Notes: generated from the sequence alone by a model not told the origin. DNA of 9,253 nucleotides from an uncultured bacterium (GCA_946183755.1 CAMHCZ010000073.1:1-9253), one strand, 5' to 3'. Shown: positions 1 through 7,172, numbered from the stretch's first letter. Program-made: numbers and translations.

Positions 1-49
1 GCGTTGTTTTTGAACACAAGTATTTAGACTAAATAAAAAGACTTGCGCC

Positions 50-106
50 ATGACAAGGATCGTTCGTTTGCATCACATTCACCATCATCATCACATTCTG
101 CATTAA
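50..106 (+). CDS. hisL: histidine operon leader peptide (18 aa, 8 His)
   Basis: This very short frame encodes MTRIVRLHHIHHHHHILH and ends in TAA at 104-106, with another in-frame stop unlikely to matter. Eight of the last eleven residues are histidine (codons at 71, 74, 80, 83, 86, 89, 92 and 101; five CAT and three CAC). Such a run, placed about 70 nt ahead of an intrinsic terminator and upstream of hisG, is the hallmark of a leader peptide that senses charged tRNA-His: the ribosome stalls on the His codons when histidine is scarce. The start ATG is preceded by an A-rich stretch (31-41), as is usual in Bacteroidota. The peptide itself probably has no function. The known his leader peptide of enterobacteria has seven consecutive His; here Ile interrupts the run. 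The frame is seen directly and its role is inferred from composition and context. Confidence 0.9.
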   Translation: MTRIVRLHHIHHHHHILH

Positions 107-190
107 TAACGCGGACTGGTGGGCGAATTGTGGTATTCTCGAAGAACTCCTTTGCAGGACGAATGCTAAAATATAGAAAGGCTTGCCAGT
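78..190 (+). promoter_or_regulatory. his attenuator: competing leader RNA segments
   Basis: Bases 115-124 (ACTGGTGGGC) can pair with 181-190 (GCTTGCCAGT) in a ten-pair helix that includes three G-U pairs. Bases 181-189 are the 5' arm of the downstream terminator, so this helix would act as an antiterminator. The same upstream segment can pair instead with 78-84 (TTCACCA, inside the His codons) against 117-123, in seven pairs including two G-U. A ribosome stalled on the His codons would mask 78-84 and free 115-124 to form the antiterminator. A ribosome reaching the stop at 104-106 would cover part of 115-124 and let the terminator form. A small hairpin (148-151 with 156-159) lies between the segments. 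The pairings were worked out by hand; the switching mechanism is inference from the classical his/trp attenuators. Confidence 0.72.
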
Positions 191-216
191 GATGAATTGG
201 CAAGCTTTTTATTTTT
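177..216 (+). terminator. intrinsic terminator of the his attenuator
   Basis: GCTTGCCAG (181-189) pairs with TTGGCAAGC (197-205), closing a seven-base loop (190-196). The helix extends outward through a G-U pair and three A-U pairs (177-180 with 206-209). The 3' arm runs directly into TTTTTATTTTT (206-216), a classic U tract. It sits 18 nt before the first structural gene and behind a His-rich leader peptide, so it most likely stops transcription when histidine is plentiful. It could also end a transcript from upstream of the window, but its overlap with the antiterminator segment argues for regulation. Confidence 0.9.
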
Positions 217-234
217 AAAACCTGATTTTGTTAT

Positions 235-711
235 ATGAAACTTATAGAAAACCCTTGGAACGGCATTCCCGGATACAACTGCTTCGCGTGCTCGCCCGAC
301 AACCCAATCGGACTGCATCTGACTTTCGCCGAGGAGGACGACTACGTGGTGTCCTACTGGACTCCGGACCAGAATTTCCAGGGGTGGCTCAACACTCTTC
401 ACGGAGGCATCATCTGCACTCTCATGGATGAGCTCGCCGGATGGGTGGTGACGCATAAGCTGCACACTTGCGGAGTGACATCGCAGCTGAACACGAAGTT
501 CAAGCAGCGTGTTGACACGACGGGCGGCGCATTGAAGATAAGGGCGCGACTCCGCGAGACAAAGAGAAACCTGGCGTTCATCGACTGCGAGGTGCAGTCA
601 TCTGACGGGACAGTGTGCGCCACAGCGGAAGCTGTCTATTTCACTTACCCTCGGGAGGTGGCGAACACGAAGTTCTTTCTGCGCACGCCAGACGAGGCAA
701 GTGGCAAATAA
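235..711 (+). CDS. PaaI-like hotdog-fold thioesterase
   Basis: This is a 158-residue single-domain hotdog protein, expected to hydrolyse an acyl-CoA or similar thioester in the cytoplasm; the substrate is unknown. The hotdog signature is LHGGIICTLMDELAGW (55-70): His56-Gly-Gly starts the central helix, and Asp65-Glu66 sit where PaaI/YbgC relatives place their catalytic acid. The N-terminal segment CFACSPDNPIGLHLTF (16-31) has Cys16 and Cys19, typical of the Bacteroidota branch of this family. The last beta strands appear as AFIDCEV (114-120) and CATAEAVYF (128-136). The length is normal for the family. The ATG lies 18 nt after the attenuator terminator and the stop is 40 nt before hisG, so it appears to be the first structural gene of the histidine-controlled operon. 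No role in histidine synthesis is known for this family. The fold assignment is firm; function and substrate are open. Confidence 0.85.
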   Translation: MKLIENPWNGIPGYNCFACSPDNPIGLHLTFAEEDDYVVSYWTPDQNFQGWLNTLHGGIICTLMDELAGWVVTHKLHTCGVTSQLNTKFKQRVDTTGGALKIRARLRETKRNLAFIDCEVQSSDGTVCATAEAVYFTYPREVANTKFFLRTPDEASGK

Positions 712-751
712 CTGAAACAGAAGAAAATATAAACAAAAACAAAATAAGAAT

Positions 752-1603
752 ATGTTAAGAATAGCAGTGCAGGCTAAAGGCCGACTTTTTGAGGAGACGA
801 TGACGATGCTCTCCGAATCGAGTATCAAGGTAGAACCAAGCAAGAGAACTCTGCTTGTCCCAGCTAAGAATTTCCCGGTTGAGGTGCTTTTCCTTCGTGA
901 CGATGATATTCCGCAAGTTGTGGCTTCGGGAATCGCTGACGTGGGTGTCGTGGGCGAGAACGAGTTCGTGGAGCGCAAGGAGCATGCCGACATTATCAAG
1001 CGACTGGACTTCAGCAAGTGCCGTCTGTCGTTGGCTATTCCTAAGGCTGTCGATTACAAGGGGCTCTCGTGGTTCAACGGCAAGCGCATCGCCACTTCGT
1101 ATCCAGGCATACTGAAGGACTTCCTCGACAAGAACAATGTCAAGGCTGAGATTTATGTGATAACAGGCTCGGTCGAGGTGTCTCCTGCCATTGGCGTGGC
1201 TGACTGCATCTTCGACATCGTGTCGTCCGGCTCTACGCTTGTGAGCAACAACCTTAAGGAGGTGGAAGTTGTCATGAAGTCCGAGGCATTGCTCATCGGT
1301 CATCCTGGGCTTTCTGACGACAAGAAGAAGATTCTTGACGAACTGCTCTTCCGTTTCGCGTCATACAAGAACGCCGAGGGCAACAAGTACATCATCATGA
1401 ACATACCTAACGACAAGATTCCTGAGGTGTGCAAGCTGTTGCCAGGCATGAAGTCGCCTACCGTCACTCCGCTGGTGGAGCAGGGATGGTCGTCGCTCCA
1501 GTCGGTGATTCGAGAGGATAGCTTCTGGGATATAATCTCACAGCTCAAGGCGCTCGGAGCCGAGGGAATACTCGTTGTTCCTATCGAGAAGATGATTCTT
1601 TAA
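752..1603 (+). CDS. hisG: ATP phosphoribosyltransferase, long form
   Basis: HisG catalyses the committed first step of histidine synthesis, joining ATP and PRPP to give N1-(5-phosphoribosyl)-ATP. The 283-residue length and a C-terminal ACT-like domain (about 210-283, with GMKSPTVTPL at 232-241) mark the long, hexameric form, which binds histidine for feedback inhibition and does not need HisZ. The catalytic part begins with MLRIAVQAKGRL (1-12) and contains GIADVGVVGENE (60-71). The PRPP-binding loop is DIVSSGSTLVSNNL (155-168), preceded by EVSPAIGVAD (142-151). The ATG follows a 40-base A-rich gap after the thioesterase gene, and hisD starts 19 bp downstream. Control is therefore likely to act both on the enzyme, through histidine binding, and on the transcript, through the leader attenuator. 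Nothing looks truncated or missing. Confidence 0.98.
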   Translation: MLRIAVQAKGRLFEETMTMLSESSIKVEPSKRTLLVPAKNFPVEVLFLRDDDIPQVVASGIADVGVVGENEFVERKEHADIIKRLDFSKCRLSLAIPKAVDYKGLSWFNGKRIATSYPGILKDFLDKNNVKAEIYVITGSVEVSPAIGVADCIFDIVSSGSTLVSNNLKEVEVVMKSEALLIGHPGLSDDKKKILDELLFRFASYKNAEGNKYIIMNIPNDKIPEVCKLLPGMKSPTVTPLVEQGWSSLQSVIREDSFWDIISQLKALGAEGILVVPIEKMIL

Positions 1604-1622
1604 TGATTAAAAAGCAGGTATT

Positions 1623-2918
1623 ATGAAATACATAAAATATCCGTCAAAGGAGGAGTTGCCAGAACTGCTGACACGTCCTCACTTCGACAATTCAAGTCTC
1701 CGCGGCACAGTGGACGGCGTGCTTGCCGACATAAGAAAGAGAGGCGACGCGGCTGTCAAGGAGTACGAACTGAAGTTCGACAAAGTGGAGCTCGCGTCTT
1801 TGGCTGTGACTGCCGATGAGATAAAGGAGGCGGAGGCTCTTGTTGACAACGAGCTGAAGTCAGCCATAATCAAGGCAAAGGACAACATAGCGAAGTTTCA
1901 CGCAGCGCAGGACCAGACGCTCCCTTCAGTGGAGACGATGCCTGGAGTTAAGTGCTGGCAGAAGGCTATGCCTATCGAGAAGGTCGGATTGTATATACCG
2001 GGAGGAACGGCTCCTCTGTTCTCGACGGTGCTGATGCTCGCTGTGCCTGCTCAGATAGCGGGATGCCGCGAGATAGTGCTTTGCACGCCTCCTAACCGCG
2101 AGGGCAAGGTTAATCCTGCAGTGCTGTTCGCGGCTTCGGTGGCAGGCGTCAACAAGATATTCAAAATCGGCGGCGTGCAGGCCATCGGCGCTATGGCGTA
2201 CGGAACGGAGTCTGTGCCAAAGGTTTACAAGATCTTCGGTCCGGGCAACCAGTATGTGATGGCGGCTAAGCAGGCAGTCAGTGTCAGTGACGTGGCTATC
2301 GACATGCCGGCAGGACCATCGGAGGTGGAAGTAGTGGCAGACGAGACTTCGAACGCGGCTTTCGCGGCTGCCGACTTGCTGTCTCAGGCAGAACACGGCG
2401 CCGACTCGCAGGTCATAATGCTGACGACGAGCGAGGCTAAGGCCGAGGAGGTCATGGCTGAGGTGGAACGCCAGGTCAAGGCGCTCCCTCGTTTCGACTT
2501 CGCTACCAAGTCGCTTGATAACTCACGCATCATCGTGGTGAAGGACGAGGACGAAGTGGTGGAGATAACAAACCAGTACGCTCCTGAGCACTTGATTATA
2601 GCGACAAAGAATCCTTACAGCATAGCAGACAGAGTAGTGAACGCAGGTTCTGTGTTCATCGGTCCGCTGACGTGCGAGAGCGCAGGCGACTATGCTTCGG
2701 GAACGAACCATACGCTTCCTACATCGGGTTATGCGCATGCTTATAGCGGCGTGAACCTCGATTCATTCAGAAAGAAGATAACCTTCCAGGAGATAAGTCC
2801 AGAGGGACTGAGAAACATAGGAAGAGTTGTCGAGGTGATGGCAGAGAACGAACAGCTTTTCGCCCACAAGAACGCTATGACATTGCGTCTCGCCTCGATA
2901 GAAAATAAGGACAAATAA
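1623..2918 (+). CDS. hisD: histidinol dehydrogenase
   Basis: HisD carries out the last two steps of the pathway, oxidising L-histidinol through histidinal to L-histidine with two NAD+ and a zinc ion. At 431 residues it matches the family's usual length. Visible signatures are LYIPGGTAPLFSTVLM (123-138), KIFGPGNQYV (203-212), the DMPAGPSEV strand (227-235) and the catalytic pair Glu322-His323 in APEHL. The zinc ligands expected from the E. coli enzyme are all present: Gln255 and His258 in SQAEHGADSQ, Asp356 in SAGDYASGTNHTLPTSG, and His415 near the C-terminus. The gene lies 19 bp after hisG and 12 bp before the preferred hisC start, in the same orientation. The sequence predicts an active, full-length enzyme. 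Confidence 0.98.
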   Translation: MKYIKYPSKEELPELLTRPHFDNSSLRGTVDGVLADIRKRGDAAVKEYELKFDKVELASLAVTADEIKEAEALVDNELKSAIIKAKDNIAKFHAAQDQTLPSVETMPGVKCWQKAMPIEKVGLYIPGGTAPLFSTVLMLAVPAQIAGCREIVLCTPPNREGKVNPAVLFAASVAGVNKIFKIGGVQAIGAMAYGTESVPKVYKIFGPGNQYVMAAKQAVSVSDVAIDMPAGPSEVEVVADETSNAAFAAADLLSQAEHGADSQVIMLTTSEAKAEEVMAEVERQVKALPRFDFATKSLDNSRIIVVKDEDEVVEITNQYAPEHLIIATKNPYSIADRVVNAGSVFIGPLTCESAGDYASGTNHTLPTSGYAHAYSGVNLDSFRKKITFQEISPEGLRNIGRVVEVMAENEQLFAHKNAMTLRLASIENKDK

Positions 2919-2930
2919 AAAGTCGTGTTT

Positions 2931-3968
2931 ATGGGAAGAACACTTGAACAATTAGTTAGAAACAACATAAGGAGCTTAGCGCCGTATTCTTGCGCACGCG
3001 ATGAGTTCAAGGGCGAGGCGAGAGTCTATCTCGACGCCAACGAGAACCCGCTCAATGCGCCTTACAACCGTTATCCGGACCCTTTGCAACTTAAGCTCAA
3101 GGAGAAAATATCCAAGATAAAAGGTGTGCCGGTGCGTCAGATAATGCTCGGCAACGGCAGCGACGAGCCGATTGACCTCGTTTACCGCGTGTTCTGTGAG
3201 CCTAAGGTGGACAATGCTGTCGCCATAGCTCCAACTTACGGCATGTATGGTGTCTGTGCCGACGTCAACGACGTGGAGTACAGAAGCGTGCTGCTCAACG
3301 AGGATTATTCTCTCGATGCCGACAAAGTGCTTGCCGCTGTGGATGAGCATACAAAGGTGATTTTCCTTTGCTCGCCTAATAATCCGACAGGCAATCTACT
3401 GAATAGCAGTGAGATAGAGAAGATACTCCGCTCTTTTGACGGAATCGTTGTCATAGACGAGGCTTATATCGACTTTGCGTCAACTCAGTCATGGACAAAG
3501 CGTCTCGGCGAGTTTCCTCACATGGTGGTTCTGCACACGTTCTCAAAAGCATGGGGACTTGCGGCTGTCAGATGTGGAATGGCATTCGCATCGGAGGAGA
3601 TAATCGCTTATTTCAACAAGGTCAAGTATCCATACAATGTGAATCTGCTGACTCAGAATCTTGTGTCCGAGAGAATCGACAAAGTTGATGAGAAGGAGTC
3701 GTGGGTGAAGATGATTCTTGATGAGCGTAAGCGTGTGAGCGATGAACTGAAGAACTGTCCTTGCGTTTTGGAGGTTTATCCGTCCGACGCTAATTTTGTG
3801 CTTGCCAGGACCAACGATGCGTCTGGCATATACGCAAAGCTCGTGGACGAAGGCATAATCGTGCGCAACAGAAACTCCGTGGCTCTTTGCGGCGGATGCT
3901 TGCGTATAACAATAGGCACGCCGTCGGAGAACAACGAGCTGCTTAAGATTCTTGTAAACTGTAAATAA
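2931..3968 (+). CDS. hisC: histidinol-phosphate aminotransferase
   Basis: HisC is a class I/II fold-type I PLP enzyme that transfers an amino group from glutamate to imidazole-acetol phosphate, giving L-histidinol phosphate. Counted from the ATG at 2931 the protein has 345 residues. It shows the substrate loop DANENP (35-40), NGSDEPIDL (75-83), CSPNNPTGN (147-155), Asp176 in VVIDEAYIDF, which contacts the PLP ring nitrogen, the Schiff-base Lys206 in FSKAWGLAAVRCG, and the carboxylate-binding Arg325 in LRITIGT. A GTG at 2925 would add two residues (Met-Phe). The ATG is preferred because the homologous part begins immediately after it and GTG starts are less usual in these genomes, but the sequence alone does not settle this. 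It sits 12 bp after hisD and 9 bp before hisB. Confidence 0.97.
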   Translation: MGRTLEQLVRNNIRSLAPYSCARDEFKGEARVYLDANENPLNAPYNRYPDPLQLKLKEKISKIKGVPVRQIMLGNGSDEPIDLVYRVFCEPKVDNAVAIAPTYGMYGVCADVNDVEYRSVLLNEDYSLDADKVLAAVDEHTKVIFLCSPNNPTGNLLNSSEIEKILRSFDGIVVIDEAYIDFASTQSWTKRLGEFPHMVVLHTFSKAWGLAAVRCGMAFASEEIIAYFNKVKYPYNVNLLTQNLVSERIDKVDEKESWVKMILDERKRVSDELKNCPCVLEVYPSDANFVLARTNDASGIYAKLVDEGIIVRNRNSVALCGGCLRITIGTPSENNELLKILVNCK

Positions 3969-3977
3969 AACACGCTT

Positions 3978-5126
3978 ATGGCAAAGAAAGCCCTCTTTAT
4001 AGACCGTGACGGAACACTGATTGTTGAGCCGCCAGTTACTTTTCAGGTTGACACTCTCGACCAGATGGAGTTTCTTCCTGGAGTGTTGCGCAATCTTTAT
4101 TTCATACGCAAGAATCTTGATTTTGAGCTTGTGATTGTCTCTAATCAGGACGGACTCGGCACGCCAGACTATCCGCAGGAGAATTTCGACCGCGTGCAGA
4201 ACAAGATGCTTCAGATTTTCAAGTCCGAAGGTGTTGAGTTCGACGACATGATTTTCGATGTTACCAAAGAGGAGGACCATGCGCCTACACGCAAACCCGG
4301 AATCGCCTTGCTTACGAAATACACAAACGGCGACTACGACCTTGCCAATTCCTATGTCATAGGCGACCGCATAACCGACATGCTCCTCGCTAAGAATCTC
4401 GGAGCTAACGGTCTGCTGCTGCCTGCTACTGCAGCTGGCGACTCTGATTCGTCCAAGGCTCCAGCCCCTGTGCCGGAACCGCTGGACGTGCCTAAGTGCA
4501 GAAGGGTGGCTTCGTGGGACCAGATAAGCGAGCTGCTTTTCGCTGGCGAGCGTACGGCCGAGGTGAAGCGCACGACAAAGGAGACAGACATTTTCATACG
4601 CTTGAACCTCGACGGAACAGGCAAGTGCGACATCTCAACAGGTCTCGGATTCTTCGACCACATGCTCGAGCAGATAGGCCGCCATTCTGGCAGCGACCTC
4701 ACAGTAAAAGTGAAAGGCGACCTGAATGTCGATGAGCACCACACGATAGAGGACACGGCTCTGGCTCTCGGACAGGCGCTCAAGGAGGCCCTTGGCGACA
4801 AGCGAGGCATCGAGCGCTACGGCTTCTGTCTGCCTATGGATGACTGTCTGTGCAGTGTCGCGCTCGACTTCGGCGGCAGACCATGGCTGGTTTACGATGC
4901 GGAGTTCAAACGCGAAAAAATCGGCGACATGCCTACGGAAATGTTCCTGCACTTCTTTAAGTCGCTGAGCGATGCCGCCATGATGAACTTGAATATAAAA
5001 GCGGAAGGCGACAACGAGCATCACAAGATAGAAGGAATATTCAAGGCTTTGGCGAAGTCCATAAAAATGGCTGTTAAACGAGATATTTACAAATATGAGC
5101 TGCCAAGCACTAAAGGCGTGCTCTAA
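3978..5126 (+). CDS. hisB: bifunctional histidinol-phosphatase / imidazoleglycerol-phosphate dehydratase
   Basis: This fused enzyme removes water from imidazole glycerol phosphate (C-terminal domain) and dephosphorylates histidinol phosphate (N-terminal HAD domain), the steps on either side of HisC. The HAD domain (about 1-190) has the nucleophile motif DRDGT (Asp9, Asp11), Ser55 in VSNQDG, Lys106 in RKPG and Asp130 in VIGDR. The dehydratase domain (about 197-370) has its metal-binding histidines in GFFDHMLEQIGRH (224-236), DEHHTIEDTA (252-261) and DNEHHKIEG (345-353). At 382 residues it is longer than the 355-residue E. coli HisB; an Ala/Pro-rich insert (about 152-172) accounts for much of this. 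The four zinc-loop Cys/His residues of E. coli HisB are not evident: the matching stretch, FDVTKEEDHAPTRKPG, has no cysteine. It follows hisC by 9 bp and precedes kdsB by 13 bp. Confidence 0.97.
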   Translation: MAKKALFIDRDGTLIVEPPVTFQVDTLDQMEFLPGVLRNLYFIRKNLDFELVIVSNQDGLGTPDYPQENFDRVQNKMLQIFKSEGVEFDDMIFDVTKEEDHAPTRKPGIALLTKYTNGDYDLANSYVIGDRITDMLLAKNLGANGLLLPATAAGDSDSSKAPAPVPEPLDVPKCRRVASWDQISELLFAGERTAEVKRTTKETDIFIRLNLDGTGKCDISTGLGFFDHMLEQIGRHSGSDLTVKVKGDLNVDEHHTIEDTALALGQALKEALGDKRGIERYGFCLPMDDCLCSVALDFGGRPWLVYDAEFKREKIGDMPTEMFLHFFKSLSDAAMMNLNIKAEGDNEHHKIEGIFKALAKSIKMAVKRDIYKYELPSTKGVL

Positions 5127-5139
5127 AAAATATTTGACT

Positions 5140-5886
5140 ATGAAATTTCTGGCTGTAATACCTGCGCGCTACGCATCGACACGTTTTCCCGGAAAGCCTC
5201 TGGCTGACCTCGGCGGAAAGACTGTCATAGAGAGAGTTTACACTCAGGTCAAGAAGTCGGTTGATGATGTTTATGTCGCTACCGACGACCAGCGCATCTT
5301 CGATAAGGTCATGGAGTTCGGCGGAAAAGCCGTGATGACAAGAAATGACCATCAGAGCGGAACGGACCGCATCTACGAGGCTTATACCAAGATAGGCGAG
5401 GGCTTCGATGTGGTCATAAACATACAGGGCGACGAGCCATTCATCCGTCCTGAGCAGATTGACGCAGTGAAGGCGTGTTTCGACGACGCTTCGACACAGA
5501 TAGCTACGCTTGTCCAGCCATTCAAGGAGTCGGACGGCGAGGAAGCGCTTTTCAATGCCAATTCTCCTAAGGTCGTTGTCAACAAGAACATGGAGGCGAT
5601 GTATTTCTCGCGTTCCGTGATTCCGTTTGTGCGTGGCAAGGAGCATAAGGACTGGCTTTCGACGTACTCACGCTATTTCAAGCATATCGGTCTTTATGCC
5701 TATCGTGCCGATGTGCTTGCCGAGATAACCTCGTTGCCTCAGTCGCCGCTGGAGAAGGCTGAAAGCCTTGAGCAGCTGCGCTGGCTGGAGAACGGATACA
5801 AGGTTAAAGTCGGTGTCACAGAATTCGGCACCATAGGAATTGATACTCCTGAGGACTTGGAGAAAGCGAAGTCCATACTTTTGTAA
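5140..5886 (+). CDS. kdsB: CMP-KDO synthetase (3-deoxy-manno-octulosonate cytidylyltransferase)
   Basis: KdsB activates KDO with CTP to form CMP-KDO, the donor for the inner core of lipopolysaccharide, so it indicates a Gram-negative envelope. The protein has 248 residues, the family norm. The nucleotide-binding signature IPARYASTRFPGKPL (7-21) is followed by ATDD (47-50), SGTDRIYEA (73-81), NIQGDEPFI (94-102, with the metal-binding Asp98), SPLEKAESLEQLRWLENG (202-219) and IDTPEDL (234-240). An upstream in-frame ATG at 5095 would add 15 residues unlike the family and overlap hisB; the ATG at 5140 puts MKFLAVIPAR at the N-terminus, as in relatives, and is chosen. It lies 13 bp after hisB and 2 bp before the next gene, so it is probably transcribed with its neighbours. 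No promoter of its own could be recognised. Confidence 0.97.
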   Translation: MKFLAVIPARYASTRFPGKPLADLGGKTVIERVYTQVKKSVDDVYVATDDQRIFDKVMEFGGKAVMTRNDHQSGTDRIYEAYTKIGEGFDVVINIQGDEPFIRPEQIDAVKACFDDASTQIATLVQPFKESDGEEALFNANSPKVVVNKNMEAMYFSRSVIPFVRGKEHKDWLSTYSRYFKHIGLYAYRADVLAEITSLPQSPLEKAESLEQLRWLENGYKVKVGVTEFGTIGIDTPEDLEKAKSILL

Positions 5887-5888
5887 TT

Positions 5889-7169
5889 ATGCCAGACCGT
5901 TCACGTTTGCCAGAAATAAGCCCGATTACGTCTATTCGCCAGCCAAAGGCGGAGTTCGTGTCGTTGGATAACGGCATAAGGCTCGGCGTTGTGAAAGACG
6001 AGGCTCTTGACCTTGTGAGGCTGGACATGGCGTTTCGTGGCGGCAAGTACTCGGAGCAAAAGCTCCTGTCCGCAAGGATGGCGTGCAGTCTGCTTGACAA
6101 AGGCACAGCCACAAGAACAGCCCAGCAGGTGGCTGACGACCTCGACTTCTACGGCTCATGGCTTACGCCGTCAACAGCGAATCATTTTTCGTTTTATTCG
6201 GTGACGTCGTTGTCTAAGTATATCCCGCAGACATACGATGTGGCGGAGGATGTGGTGAAGAACCCGTCGTTTGAGCAGAGCGAGATGGAGATACTCCGCA
6301 ACAAGATACTCACCGCCCACAGAATAAACTCACGAAAGGTCTCGTACGTGGCTGCCGCCGCCATGAGAAAAGCGATGTTCGGCGACACTCACCCTTATGG
6401 ACTCACCGAGACCGAAGATGACATACAAGCGTTGACACGCGAGGATGTGGCGGCGTTTCACACACGTTTTTTCAATCCGTCCGGCTGCCACATGATAGTC
6501 TGCGGCAATGTCAATGACGAAATCTTATCACAGATAAACACTCACTTCGGAGGAAATGACTGGCATTCCGGCTCTTTCGAGGAAAAGGCGTGGGTTGAGC
6601 CGCAGAGAACCGAGCAGAGGAGTATTTTCGTAGAAGTGCCAGATGCGGTTCAGAACAGCATCAGCATAACCGGCCCGGCAATGAAGAGCTACGGCGAGGA
6701 CTATTCCAAACTCAAAGTCCTTGTCTCTTTGCTTGGCGGATATTTCGGCAGCCGCTTGATGATGTCAATCCGCGAGGACAAAGGCTACACTTATGGCATC
6801 AGCGCGGCGTTGCAGACCGGGCTTTACTCATGCTTCATAAAAATCAGCACTGATGCCGATTGCAAATACACTGATGCTATAATTGATGAGGTTTTCCATC
6901 AAATGGACATTCTTAAAAAGGAGCTTGTTGAAGAAGATGAGCTTAGAGTCCTCAGAAATTATCTGTTGGGAAATATCTTCGCGCAGTTCGACAGTTCTTA
7001 CGCCATATCCGATTATTGCCTTGAGACAATGAACGGACGTCCGGAAAACCGTCTGCAATCTCAAATCGACGCTATCACGACAATAACACCGCAGGAAATC
7101 ATGGCTCTTGCGAACAAATACTTTAAGAGAGAGGATTTCATAACTGTGGTAGCAGGAAGAAAAATATAG
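5889..7169 (+). CDS. M16-family peptidase homologue lacking the HxxEH zinc motif
   Basis: This 426-residue protein has the two-domain layout of M16B (insulinase/pitrilysin-like) peptidases: an N-terminal domain starting with SLDNGIRLGVV (25-35) and a C-terminal domain (about 245-426). Active members carry HxxEH in a stretch like AHFLEHMLFKGT; the matching stretch here is ARMACSLLDKGT (62-73), with Arg63, Cys66 and Ser67 where the zinc ligands and catalytic Glu belong. It should therefore not be a peptidase on its own. The C-terminal SRLMMSIREDKGYTYG (288-303) keeps Arg295 and Tyr302, the R/Y pair that the non-catalytic subunit supplies in heterodimeric M16B enzymes. No signal peptide or lipobox is visible, suggesting a cytoplasmic location. 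It sits 2 bp after kdsB and 3 bp before truA; no catalytic partner gene lies beside it. Family placement is firm; partner and substrate are unknown. Confidence 0.9.
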   Translation: MPDRSRLPEISPITSIRQPKAEFVSLDNGIRLGVVKDEALDLVRLDMAFRGGKYSEQKLLSARMACSLLDKGTATRTAQQVADDLDFYGSWLTPSTANHFSFYSVTSLSKYIPQTYDVAEDVVKNPSFEQSEMEILRNKILTAHRINSRKVSYVAAAAMRKAMFGDTHPYGLTETEDDIQALTREDVAAFHTRFFNPSGCHMIVCGNVNDEILSQINTHFGGNDWHSGSFEEKAWVEPQRTEQRSIFVEVPDAVQNSISITGPAMKSYGEDYSKLKVLVSLLGGYFGSRLMMSIREDKGYTYGISAALQTGLYSCFIKISTDADCKYTDAIIDEVFHQMDILKKELVEEDELRVLRNYLLGNIFAQFDSSYAISDYCLETMNGRPENRLQSQIDAITTITPQEIMALANKYFKREDFITVVAGRKI

Positions 7170-7172
7170 TTT

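Noticed and set aside
1..49. A promoter for the his leader in the first 49 bases
   Set aside because: TTTG at 9-12 and TATTTAGA at 21-28 were considered, but neither the -7 match nor the spacing fits. The promoter may lie upstream of the window.
80..94. The CAC/CAT run as a simple DNA repeat or a CRISPR-like unit
   Set aside because: It is short, occurs once, and is better explained as His codons in a leader frame with start and stop. No direct repeats with spacers were seen anywhere in the window.
2925..2930. GTG as the hisC start codon
   Set aside because: It adds only Met-Phe before the ATG at 2931, which is the more usual codon and leaves a normal N-terminus. It cannot be excluded.
3543..4280. 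A 245-codon open frame on the - strand across the hisC/hisB junction
   Set aside because: It runs opposite two clearly recognised genes, resembles no family I know, and crosses a gene boundary. It is a shadow of codon bias on the + strand.
5129..5136. AATATTTG before kdsB as a -7 promoter box
   Set aside because: It differs from TAnnTTTG at the first base, and transcription from it would start at or after the kdsB ATG.
5095..5139. An upstream in-frame ATG that would extend KdsB by 15 residues
   Set aside because: The extension overlaps the end of hisB and lies before the family's usual N-terminus MKFLAVIPAR. The ATG at 5140 gives the normal length.
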